Shown: positions 1-5,777, numbered from the stretch's first letter. The stretch: DNA of 6,377 bases from an uncultured Bacteroidales bacterium (GCA_949123685.1 CASBHZ010000116.1:1-6377); one strand, 5' to 3'. The notes: a model not told the origin generated them from the sequence alone. Translations and numbers: made by a program.

Positions 1-53
1 CGGTGGCCCATTTTTTAATGAGCGAACGGCCCACTTTTCAGTGAGTATTTACA
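1..53. mobile_element. Probable end of an IS21-like insertion sequence (partial)
   Basis: Two degenerate direct repeats lie here: GGCCCATTTTTTAATGAG at 5-22 and GGCCCACTTTTCAGTGAG at 28-45, matching at 15 of 18 positions with a 23-base period. Multiple terminal repeats and TG...CA tips are typical of IS21-family ends. The stretch could end at the CA at 52-53, so that read inward the tip would begin TGTAAATACTCACTG. A contig stopping inside a multicopy IS is a common assembly outcome. The transposase genes are not in the window, so the family call rests only on the repeats and on the interrupted gene that follows. An alternative is an unrelated repeat from the mobile element itself. Confidence 0.45.
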
Positions 54-57
54 GCGT

Positions 58-1428
58 ATGGACATCGCCGCGCTCTGGCTCCTTTGCAACAGCTACGACA
101 ACATGAAAGTCAAATTCCCCAAGAAGACCCGCTACAGTGTCGGTATCTCCGGCAAGTTGGATGGAAAGGATGCGCAGTTAGCTCCCACGGAAATCTGGGT
201 CAAGGAATCGGACGCGCAGAGAGTTTATGAGAAATTCATGAAAATGAACGGCAAGACCGTAACGGCTGAGGTTGTGGAGGTCAATCCGAAAGTGGAGTGG
301 CGCCACGAGTTGCTCAACATGGCGACCCTTCAGGAGTTTGCCATCGAGGAACTGGGATTCCTGCCCGCCCGTACAATGGCGGCCGCAGACCTCCTGTTTG
401 AGAAAGGGCTTATATCGTCGCCCCGCACCTCGGTGTCCTCTTTGCCTCATCATCTGAAGCGTCACATCGAGCGTCGCTTCCCTGAGGCAAAGGCGTTCCC
501 GTTCCGTCCGGAAGAGCAGATACCTTACTGCCACGGAATCATCACTACCGAGCGCACACCTCTCTTTCTCAGCGACGACGAGCAGCGGGTGTATGAACTC
601 ATCAGCACACATACCGAAATGGCATTTGACTCTGCCAGATGTATCGAGGTCGGCATCGCGGCAAACATCGATGGCATCGATATCTTCGGCACCGCCGAAC
701 TGCCCGACAACGCGGAATGTGTTCCGGGTAGCGTCGAGTTTACAGTATCGGGAGTGAGCATATTCTCGTTCTCGGATCACTCGCCCGAAACCCTGACAGC
801 CGCAGCCTTCCTGCACGACCTCAATGAACTGGTCAACACGGGATGTGATACACCCTCGCTTCTACCAATGGGCAGTTACCGCGACTGCGGAGCCTGCCTC
901 CAGCGTCTAATCGACAACGGATTCGTGAAATATCTGCTTGGCGACATCGAGCCGACGGAGAAGGCGCGTGTGCTTCTTTCACACGCCGGCCACCTCGAAC
1001 TTGCCGACATCGGCAAGTTCATCAGCCAGATTGACGAGGTTGACGCACTCGCGGAGAACCGCAAGCCCACCAAGCCGGTAATGCGGGAGTATGAAAACTG
1101 GATTCATCCCCTTATTCTCTCGCTCATCACCGACAAGAAATCCTTTGCCAGCAAGGTTTCGGGCTACACCTGCCCGAAATGCGGCAACCACGGGCTGACC
1201 GTGTTCCCGGCTACAATAGCCTGTGAATGTTGCGGATTCTCAATCCCGCGCCACTTCCACGGCTACGACCTGACCGACAAGGACATCGAGCAGCTTGTAC
1301 GATACAAATACACATCGCCCATCTACGGCTTCATCGACCGCAAAGGCCGCAAGTTCTGCGAATCGTTGGTAATCGACAACCGTTTCGGCGTGACATTCTC
1401 CGCCAAAGCCGCCAAGATATACGGATGA
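58..1428 (+). CDS. Type IA topoisomerase-like protein (TopB/Exc type), 5'-truncated, catalytic Tyr replaced by Ser
   Basis: This is the C-terminal two thirds of a topoisomerase-III-like protein, 456 codons from the first ATG. Recognisable parts: residues 2-20 align with the segment after the GRVQTPTL motif of TopB; 87-130 (LLNMATLQEFA, then FEKGLISSPRTS) match the active-site region; H159-GIITT matches the conserved H-x-I-I-P-T; 271-310 look like the winged-helix segment; C372-x2-C375 and C389-x2-C392 form a zinc ribbon; 404-449 match the C-terminal topoisomerase repeat. The usual LITYPRTDS reads LISSPRTSV, so the nucleophilic tyrosine is S121 here and strand cleavage is not expected. The N-terminal Toprim domain is missing. 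Homology continues into the codons just before the ATG (QR at 52-57), and an in-frame stop lies at 19-21 inside the IS-like repeats, so the ATG at 58 is probably an internal Met of a broken gene. Its stop overlaps the next start (ATGA). CTnDOT carries a topoisomerase-like Exc beside its xis genes. A role in excision is inferred. Confidence 0.75.
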   Translation: MDIAALWLLCNSYDNMKVKFPKKTRYSVGISGKLDGKDAQLAPTEIWVKESDAQRVYEKFMKMNGKTVTAEVVEVNPKVEWRHELLNMATLQEFAIEELGFLPARTMAAADLLFEKGLISSPRTSVSSLPHHLKRHIERRFPEAKAFPFRPEEQIPYCHGIITTERTPLFLSDDEQRVYELISTHTEMAFDSARCIEVGIAANIDGIDIFGTAELPDNAECVPGSVEFTVSGVSIFSFSDHSPETLTAAAFLHDLNELVNTGCDTPSLLPMGSYRDCGACLQRLIDNGFVKYLLGDIEPTEKARVLLSHAGHLELADIGKFISQIDEVDALAENRKPTKPVMREYENWIHPLILSLITDKKSFASKVSGYTCPKCGNHGLTVFPATIACECCGFSIPRHFHGYDLTDKDIEQLVRYKYTSPIYGFIDRKGRKFCESLVIDNRFGVTFSAKAAKIYG

Positions 1429-1706
1429 GAACAGTAGAGATTGATGAGGATATTCTGGAATCAATGTTCGAGCAGGTGGAATATCTTCATTCTTTAGTCA
1501 GGACAATTTCAAGACTCCTCGTCTCAAAGAAACCGGATGACCTCATTACAACCAATGAAGCCGCTGCAATATTACGAATGAGCACACGTCATCTAAATAA
1601 TCTCAAGGCGGCTGGAAAGATTCCTTTCATACAGATCGATGGCAGGGTGATGTATCTCGCAAACGATATTGCGAAATATATAATCATGCAGAAGGCTAAA
1701 TTATGA
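1425..1706 (+). CDS. Small helix-turn-helix DNA-binding protein (excisionase-like, HTH_17 type), first of a pair
   Basis: A 93-residue protein. Residues 8-32 look like one amphipathic helix. Residues 40-87 form a MerR/excisionase-type winged helix: ITTNEAAAILRMSTRHLNNL is the helix-turn-helix, and GKIPFIQIDGRVMYLANDIAKYI is the wing with the following helix. Such pairs are common in Bacteroides integrative elements, where Xis2c and Xis2d of CTnDOT direct excision; this role is inferred here. The reading frame is open further upstream, but the ATG at 1425 is preferred because it overlaps the TGA of the preceding gene (1426-1428), suggesting translational coupling, and because the upstream part only shadows the topoisomerase-like gene. 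Base composition is clearly more AT-rich than the gene before it. Confidence 0.8.
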   Translation: MRTVEIDEDILESMFEQVEYLHSLVRTISRLLVSKKPDDLITTNEAAAILRMSTRHLNNLKAAGKIPFIQIDGRVMYLANDIAKYIIMQKAKL

Positions 1707-2005
1707 TTGATATTGTATTTACCAAACGTAATGAAAGGGTGAGAATGTTTTTCAGCCGTTGCAAGGAACTTAAAGACGCTCTGAATCATATCTGCGAGAA
1801 CTGTCGTCCGATTCTTAATAACGATGCTTTTCTCACGGACGCGGAGCTGGCGCAACGGCTCAGAGTAAGCAGACGCACTCTTCACGATTACCGGAATAGT
1901 GGTATATTGCCTTACTATGAAATAGGCGGCAAGTACCTCTATTCTGAAAAAGATGTAGATAATCTCTTGATGAGCAATTATCGTAATGTAATTTACAATC
2001 CTTGA
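1703..2005 (+). CDS. Small helix-turn-helix DNA-binding protein (excisionase-like), second of a pair
   Basis: A 100-residue basic protein. Residues 10-35 are likely helical, with two cysteines (C31, C34). Residues 43-90 hold the winged helix-turn-helix: FLTDAELAQRLRVSRRTLHD, then NSGILPYYEIGGKYLYSEKDVDNLL. It is clearly a paralogue-type partner of the preceding protein, with the same layout (N-terminal helix, then HTH_17-like domain) but low identity. Its ATG overlaps the TGA of that gene at 1703-1706, again ATGA, so the three + strand genes are probably translated together. It ends six bases before a strong hairpin. A likely role is binding near the element ends to control excision or integrase expression; this is inferred from family and context, not shown by the sequence. 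Confidence 0.8.
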   Translation: MIDIVFTKRNERVRMFFSRCKELKDALNHICENCRPILNNDAFLTDAELAQRLRVSRRTLHDYRNSGILPYYEIGGKYLYSEKDVDNLLMSNYRNVIYNP

Positions 2006-2010
2006 ATATG

Positions 2011-2048
2011 ACAGAGGCAAGAATCCTTAACCGGACTCTTGCCTCTGT
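2011..2048. terminator. Hairpin between convergent genes, probable bidirectional terminator
   Basis: A perfect 12-base inverted repeat (ACAGAGGCAAGA and TCTTGCCTCTGT) continues after one A-C mismatch with three more pairs around a six-base loop. It sits between the stop of the second HTH gene (2005) and the stop of the integrase (2062), where convergent transcripts meet. The + strand side is followed by a weak T-rich run (TTGTCGTTT); the other side has no clear T tract, so termination on the - strand is less certain. Confidence 0.7.
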
Positions 2049-2061
2049 TGTCGTTTGGTGG

Positions 2062-3321
2062 TTACTGTTTTATCTTCCGTTCCCGTTTCTTTTTGGAGAA
2101 GAGGTCTCCGGCCATAACCTCACGGATATTCTGCATATCCTCCATGATTGAGGAATCGAGTACCCGGGCGTAGTGCTGGGTCATCTTGATGCTTGTGTGT
2201 CCGAGCATCTTCGAGACATTCTCGATACGTACTCCCTGTGACAGGCATACTGTCGCATAGGTGTGGCGGGCAACGTGAGTGGTCAGCACCTTGTCTATCT
2301 CGCAGATGTTTCCTATCTCTTTCAGGTAGCGGTTCATTACCTGATTGCAGGGTACTGGCAGAAGTGTTCCTTTTTCAGCCGCCTTCTGGTTGTCCTCATA
2401 TTTTTTGAGTATTGCTTTGGGGATGTCAAGCAACGGTATGTTCTGGACAATATCCGTTTTCTGACGTGGCTTGCGAATCCACATGTTGCCGTCGTTGTCC
2501 TCGACAACGTGTTCTCTTTTCAGATTGGAGATGTCGATAAACGCCAGCCCGGTGAAAGCGGCCATTACAAACATATCTCTGACCACATCAAGTACACCGT
2601 CAAAGTGTCTCCTATATATTATATGGAGTTCATCGAGGGTGAGGAATGTGGGATTTGTCTGTACTGTTCTGACCTTTATTCCGGCAAACGGATCTTTGGT
2701 AATCCAATCGTTTGCAAGAGCCCGGTTAGTGATTTTCTTCAGACCTTTCATATATCTGGCCACTGTGTTCTGCTGCTGGTTGCGGTCTATTTTGAGATAC
2801 ATCTCAAACCCATGTACGAAATCGCGGTCAAGACTTGTCAGGGGCAGGTCATCGACTTCATATTTCTTCTTGATGTAACGCTGTAGCAGTCGGGTAATGG
2901 TCTCGTATTTCTTGATGGTGCCAAGCTCGAAATCGCGCCCCATCAACGCACGACATTCCTGATTATGTTCCTGAAATGTCGTTATTATCATACGTTCCAC
3001 AACCTTATGGACACCGATATTGAAAAATCGGTTGTGAAGTTCCTGAGCGGTTGCGACAACTCCTTCCGACTGCATTTCCTGAAACAGCTTGAACAGCTTG
3101 ATGTTTGTCTCGTCAATATAGTCGTTCACATCTATTGCATTCTTGGACGTGCCTTTGGCGCGTTCCTTTGACTGATTCCAGAGAGCAGGGTCGATATACT
3201 TCCCAGTATTGGAATCAATTCTTGTGCCGTTCACAGAAATTCTCATGCGAATCGCACATTCTCCTGTTTTTGTCACGGTGCTTCTTCGATAGAACAGCAC
3301 CGTCAATCGGTCTTTCTTCAT
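2062..3321 (-). CDS. Tyrosine recombinase / site-specific integrase (IntDOT-like, Bacteroides element type)
   Basis: A 419-residue protein of the usual length for Bacteroidetes phage-type integrases. Residues 1-60 form the Arm-DNA-binding domain (TVLFYRRSTVTKTGECAIRMRIS), about 100-205 the SAM-like core-binding domain, and 225-395 the catalytic domain. Visible catalytic residues are K288 (RQKTD), H349 and R352 (HVARHTYA), H375 (LGHTS) and nucleophile Y384 (QHYARV). The first arginine position reads A260 (TGLAFIDISNL); IntDOT of CTnDOT also lacks the canonical first arginine, so the protein may well be active. The C-terminus is strongly basic (KKKRERKIKQ). It catalyses strand exchange between element and host attachment sites. 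It faces away from the nearby tRNA gene and converges on the excision-type genes. No Shine-Dalgarno site is visible; the ATG at 3321 fits the family N-terminus. Its target site is inferred to be the tRNA at 3817-3890. Confidence 0.93.
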   Translation of the reverse strand: MKKDRLTVLFYRRSTVTKTGECAIRMRISVNGTRIDSNTGKYIDPALWNQSKERAKGTSKNAIDVNDYIDETNIKLFKLFQEMQSEGVVATAQELHNRFFNIGVHKVVERMIITTFQEHNQECRALMGRDFELGTIKKYETITRLLQRYIKKKYEVDDLPLTSLDRDFVHGFEMYLKIDRNQQQNTVARYMKGLKKITNRALANDWITKDPFAGIKVRTVQTNPTFLTLDELHIIYRRHFDGVLDVVRDMFVMAAFTGLAFIDISNLKREHVVEDNDGNMWIRKPRQKTDIVQNIPLLDIPKAILKKYEDNQKAAEKGTLLPVPCNQVMNRYLKEIGNICEIDKVLTTHVARHTYATVCLSQGVRIENVSKMLGHTSIKMTQHYARVLDSSIMEDMQNIREVMAGDLFSKKKRERKIKQ

Positions 3322-3397
3322 TTCTTCTATGAGTAAAGAGGGGTTAAATCGTCAAGAAATGAAGCCTTTTCGGAGGTGATTTTTTGTCGCTGCAACA

Positions 3398-3411
3398 ACT
3401 GATATATCAGT
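3398..3411. repeat. 14-base perfect palindrome upstream of the integrase
   Basis: ACTGATATATCAGT is its own reverse complement. Allowing one unpaired base, flanking AACA and TGTT extend the symmetry. It lies 77 bases before the integrase start and could bind a dimeric regulator or the recombination machinery; no function can be assigned from the sequence. Confidence 0.55.
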
Positions 3412-3427
3412 GTGTTATATGCGTTTT

Positions 3428-3496
3428 AGTGCCACGGTTTTTAGAGGAATTGGTGCCAAAAATTTCTGGCACTGTTTTTGGCACCGATTTGGCACC
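3428..3496. repeat. Cluster of five GTGCCA/TGGCAC repeats, candidate recombinase arm or regulatory sites
   Basis: Five copies of a six-base core fall within 69 bases: AGTGCCA (3428-3434), GGTGCCAAAAA (3452-3462), TGGCACT (3467-3473), TTTTTGGCACC (3475-3485) and TTTGGCACC (3488-3496). The first and third are exact reverse complements, as are the second and fourth (11 bases each). The array is 107-175 bases upstream of the integrase start. Tyrosine recombinases with an arm-binding domain use short repeated arm sites close to the core site, and this protein has such a domain, so arm-type sites are a reasonable inference; excisionase or repressor sites are alternatives. Confidence 0.6.
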
Positions 3497-3751
3497 AAAA
3501 TGATTTTTGCTGAAATTCCGCCAAAGACATTTTTTTCCTCCGCAAGGCCTCATATTTCTTTCAGACCATACTGAAATTTCTACGCGAAGATAATAAAGAC
3601 GCTTCCGACTCTTGCTATGCAAATCGTTGAAGAATAATGAAATGAGTATAAAGTTCAGCCATGCACCCCCATCCGGCAGGCTCTCACAAGCCTTTGGCTC
3701 CAACGGGGAACCTTCATTCCTCATCGTTCTTCATCGGCGGGCATAGGGCAT

Positions 3752-3794
3752 ATAAAAAGCAAAACGCCGATTATGTTGATAATCAGCGTTTTGC
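3752..3794 (-). terminator. Intrinsic terminator of the tRNA gene
   Basis: A 16-base stem (3759-3774 with 3779-3794, one G-T pair) closes a four-base loop GTTG. Read on the - strand it is followed by TTTTT at 3754-3758, the classic hairpin plus T-tract form. It begins 22 bases beyond the tRNA 3' end. Confidence 0.8.
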
Positions 3795-3816
3795 CTTAAT
3801 TTAACATTAAAATAAG

Positions 3817-3890
3817 TGGTCCCACTCGGGCTTGAACCAAGGACTCCCTGATTATGAGTCAGGTGCTCTAACCAACTGAGCTATGGGACC
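3817..3890 (-). tRNA. tRNA with CAU anticodon (elongator tRNA-Met or tRNA-Ile2)
   Basis: A full cloverleaf can be drawn on the - strand: acceptor GGTCCCA/TGGGACC (7 pairs), D arm GCTC/GAGC, anticodon stem CCTGA/TCAGG around loop CTCATAA, and T arm CTTGG/CCGAG with one G-T pair around TTCAAGC. The discriminator base is A and CCA is not encoded. The normal G1-C72 pair and the absence of three G-C pairs in the anticodon stem argue against an initiator tRNA. CAU may read AUG, or AUA after lysidine modification by TilS; the sequence alone does not separate these. Its 3' end faces the integrase, the orientation expected for a tRNA used as an attachment site. Confidence 0.93.
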
Positions 3891-3943
3891 GGACCGCTTC
3901 TGCGATGAGTGTGCCGGATGGCGTTCTTATCGCTTTGCGGTTG

Positions 3944-3975
3944 CAAAATTAATCTCTTTATCTCAATTTTCCAAA
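3944..3975 (-). promoter_or_regulatory. Bacteroidetes-type promoter for the tRNA gene
   Basis: On the - strand, TTTG (3972-3975) is followed after 20 bases by TAATTTTG (3944-3951), matching the Bacteroides -33 TTTG and -7 TAnnTTTG consensus. Predicted transcription starts around 3937, giving a leader of roughly 45 bases before the tRNA 5' end at 3890. Confidence 0.75.
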
Positions 3976-3979
3976 TTTT

Positions 3980-4011
3980 TTTGGAATTTTAATATTACAT
4001 TTTTAATTTTG
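3980..4011 (+). promoter_or_regulatory. Bacteroidetes-type promoter for the ROK kinase gene
   Basis: TTTG (3980-3983), a 20-base AT-rich spacer and TAATTTTG (4004-4011) match the group consensus. Predicted transcription starts near 4018, about 37 bases before the ATG at 4055. The -33 box lies only four bases from the -33 box of the divergent tRNA promoter, and both sit in the symmetric sequence CCAAATTTTTTTGG (3971-3984). Confidence 0.75.
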
Positions 4012-4054
4012 TTGTCTGAAAATCGCTTAATTATTGGCGAAAACAGGATTTACC

Positions 4055-5032
4055 ATGAAAGATTTAAAAGAAAAAAACTATGTGATAGGGATTGATTTAG
4101 GTGGAACAAACACGGAGTTTGCCGTGGTTAACGCCAGGGGTGAGATCGTGGATCGCGATTCAATTCCTACGGTCGGTCATAGTGATATATACGAATATAT
4201 TTCGCGTCTGAAGATCGGTGTCGATGCCCTCGTCAAGCGTACTGGTACGAGGGGATGCCTGCGTGCTATCGGTGTGGGGGCACCGTGCGCAAACCGTTAT
4301 ACGGGATGTATCGAGGCGGCAACAGACCTTCCTTGGCCTTCTCCAATCCCTCTCGCCTCTCTGCTCGAACAGGCTTTCAGTTTACCGGCTTCAATCACCA
4401 ATGATGCAAATGCTGCGGCTGCCGGCGAAATGGCTTACGGTCGTGCCCGCGGTCTGAAGAATTTTATAATGATCACCTTGGGTACGGGTGTGGGTAGCGG
4501 TATCGTGTGTGACGGACATTTACTTTCCGGCACACGCGGATTTGCAGGAGAGCTTGGACATGTCCTGGTTAAGGGGCGTGGAAACCGGTTGTGCGGATGT
4601 GGGAGATATGACTGTCTGGAAACTTATTGTTCGGCAAAGGGAGTTGTGCGAACTGCCCGTGAAATGCTTGAAATGAGTAATGAAGCTTCTGAACTCCGAG
4701 ATATACCCGACGGGTCGTTGACAGCCAAGGTTATTTGCGATGCGGCACGCCGTGGTGACAAGATCGCCAAGGAGGTTTATGATTTTACCGGCAGGATGCT
4801 CGGTGAGGCTTGTGCCAATTTTGCCGCCTATACGGATCCGGAAGCGTTTATCTTGTTTGGAGGTGTTGCAAAGGCGGGAGACCTTATCACTAAACCGATG
4901 CGGGAGGCGATGGAAGAAAACATGTTGCATCTTTATAAAGACAGGGTTGAAATCCTATTCTCATCGCTTAGTGATGCAGAGGCGGCTCTTCTCGGCGCGT
5001 CGGCTCTCGCGTGGGATATGTCGGAAAATTAG
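4055..5032 (+). CDS. ROK-family sugar kinase (glucokinase-like)
   Basis: A 325-residue cytoplasmic kinase of standard ROK length. Visible parts: N-terminal phosphate-binding loop IGIDLGGTNTEFAVV (11-25); ITNDANAAAAGE with the likely catalytic base D117; LGTGVGSGIV (142-151); the sugar and zinc region GELGH (165-169) followed by C180-x-C182-x4-C187-LE, so H169 and the three cysteines form the ROK zinc site. E166 and H169 are the sugar-contact residues known in this family. Expected reaction: ATP-dependent 6-phosphorylation of glucose or a related hexose such as N-acetylmannosamine or N-acetylglucosamine; the exact sugar cannot be read from the sequence. There is no helix-turn-helix extension, so it is a kinase rather than a ROK repressor. 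The ATG at 4055 is preferred over a TTG seven codons upstream because it starts just before the conserved region and leaves a normal leader after the predicted promoter. It is transcribed alone; pyrE downstream has its own promoter. Confidence 0.93.
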   Translation: MKDLKEKNYVIGIDLGGTNTEFAVVNARGEIVDRDSIPTVGHSDIYEYISRLKIGVDALVKRTGTRGCLRAIGVGAPCANRYTGCIEAATDLPWPSPIPLASLLEQAFSLPASITNDANAAAAGEMAYGRARGLKNFIMITLGTGVGSGIVCDGHLLSGTRGFAGELGHVLVKGRGNRLCGCGRYDCLETYCSAKGVVRTAREMLEMSNEASELRDIPDGSLTAKVICDAARRGDKIAKEVYDFTGRMLGEACANFAAYTDPEAFILFGGVAKAGDLITKPMREAMEENMLHLYKDRVEILFSSLSDAEAALLGASALAWDMSEN

Positions 5033-5042
5033 TGGAAAATTA

Positions 5043-5074
5043 TTTGCAAAATTACGTTTATATTGGTAATTTTG
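5043..5074 (+). promoter_or_regulatory. Bacteroidetes-type promoter for the pyrE operon
   Basis: TTTG (5043-5046), 20 bases, TAATTTTG (5067-5074) match the group consensus. Transcription should start around 5081, about 40 bases before the pyrE ATG. The two boxes lie within an 11-base perfect inverted repeat (entered separately), which could bind a regulator. No separate terminator for the ROK gene is visible in the short gap. Confidence 0.75.
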
Positions 5075-5076
5075 CA
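5045..5076. repeat. 11-base inverted repeat overlapping the pyrE promoter
   Basis: TGCAAAATTAC (5045-5055) and GTAATTTTGCA (5066-5076) are perfect reverse complements separated by ten bases. The arms overlap the -33 and -7 boxes. Each arm also fits GTAnnTTTGC, the ten-base consensus reported for CTnDOT attachment sites, on opposite strands. The match may simply reflect the likeness of that consensus to the -7 box. Confidence 0.6.
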
Positions 5077-5122
5077 TTTACGGACAAGATTGTCTTTTTT
5101 TGAATCTGTAATTTTAGATGTT

Positions 5123-5767
5123 ATGAAAAAGCCGGATCGTTTACTCGCAGAGAAACTGCTGCAGATAAGTGCAATCAAGTTACAGCCGGAAAGCCCTTTC
5201 ATGTGGGGTTCGGGCTGGAATTCGCCAATATACACCGAGAATCCACGTCTACTTTCATATCCGGATATCCGGAATCTTATCAAGATAGAGATGGCGAAAG
5301 AGGTTATAGAGCACTTCCCGGATTTAGATGCGATAGCGAGCGTGTCGACGGGTGCTATACCTATGGGTGCGATTGTGGCTGATGCGTTGGGCGTTCCGTT
5401 CCTTTTCGTGCGTTCCACTCCCAAAGACCATGGCTTGGAAAACCTTATCGAGGGTAATCTCAAGCCCGGTCAGAAAGTGGTGCTTATAGATGACTTGATT
5501 TCCACCGGGGCAAGTTCTGTGAAGGCATCGGAGGTTATCCGTCTTGCAGGTGGAGACGTGTTGGGACTAACTGCTGTTTTCAACTATGAGTTCCCGATTG
5601 CCGTGAAGCGTCTGCGTGATGAAAATATCACGTTGATATCATTGGTGAATTATTCATCCATGCTTGAGGTGGCGCTTGAAACGGAATATATCCGTCCTGA
5701 GGACATAGATACACTTCAGGAATGGCGTAAGGATCCTGCTAATTGGGTCCCCGGTGTAAAAGAATGA
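5123..5767 (+). CDS. pyrE: Orotate phosphoribosyltransferase
   Basis: A 214-residue type I phosphoribosyltransferase. It converts orotate and PRPP to orotidine 5'-monophosphate and pyrophosphate, the fifth step of de novo UMP synthesis, in the cytoplasm. Visible motifs: SPIYTENPRLLSYPDIR (34-50), the substrate-binding STGAIPMG (75-82), the flexible loop FVRSTPKDHG (95-104) with R97, K101 and H103, and the PRPP loop VVLIDDLISTGASS (119-132) with the acidic pair D123-D124. The length is normal for PyrE. The ATG at 5123 is chosen because the open frame upstream of it overlaps the promoter and is not PyrE-like. It is the first gene of a likely operon; the next gene starts ten bases after its stop. 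The pyrimidine pathway genes are otherwise not in the window. Confidence 0.96.
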   Translation: MKKPDRLLAEKLLQISAIKLQPESPFMWGSGWNSPIYTENPRLLSYPDIRNLIKIEMAKEVIEHFPDLDAIASVSTGAIPMGAIVADALGVPFLFVRSTPKDHGLENLIEGNLKPGQKVVLIDDLISTGASSVKASEVIRLAGGDVLGLTAVFNYEFPIAVKRLRDENITLISLVNYSSMLEVALETEYIRPEDIDTLQEWRKDPANWVPGVKE

Positions 5768-5777
5768 ATTAATAATT

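Larger units (their letters stand above)
3322..3751. other. Noncoding region upstream of the integrase, presumed element end
   Basis: About 430 bases with no convincing gene. It holds a 14-base palindrome, a cluster of GTGCCA/TGGCAC repeats (entered separately), a short inverted repeat TTTCAG/CTGAAA at about 3562-3579, and AGGCT/AGCCT around CTCACA at about 3679-3694. A weak integrase promoter is possible on the - strand: TCATTTTG (3496-3503) with TTTG (3522-3525) at a spacing of 18, one base off the Bacteroidetes -7 consensus. The element-chromosome junction probably lies between here and the tRNA 3' end. A 105-codon open frame on the - strand (3407-3724) runs through the repeats and is judged non-coding. 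Confidence 0.5.

Noticed and set aside
178..816. A 212-codon open frame on the - strand opposite the topoisomerase-like gene
   Set aside because: It lies entirely inside a gene with clear family motifs on the + strand, and its translation shows no recognisable domain; GC-rich coding sequence often leaves such antisense frames open.
1227..1424. Upstream extension of the first HTH gene
   Set aside because: The extra 66 codons overlap the zinc-ribbon end of the topoisomerase-like protein in another frame and read as low-quality Arg- and Pro-rich sequence; the ATG at 1425 overlapping the stop is a better start.
2263..2886. A 207-codon open frame on the + strand opposite the integrase
   Set aside because: It is the antisense of the well-supported integrase catalytic and core-binding regions and has no family features.
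3428..3496. A CRISPR array
   Set aside because: The repeats are short, alternate in orientation and are spaced unevenly, with no long direct repeat or regular spacer and no cas genes.
3407..3724. A 105-codon open frame on the - strand between integrase and tRNA terminator
   Set aside because: Its C-terminal third is only the translation of the GTGCCA repeat cluster, it has no recognisable domain, and it lies where element recombination sites are expected. A short unknown gene cannot be fully excluded.
5063..5122. Upstream extension of pyrE from a TTG codon
   Set aside because: It would place coding sequence inside the predicted promoter, and the added residues do not resemble PyrE.
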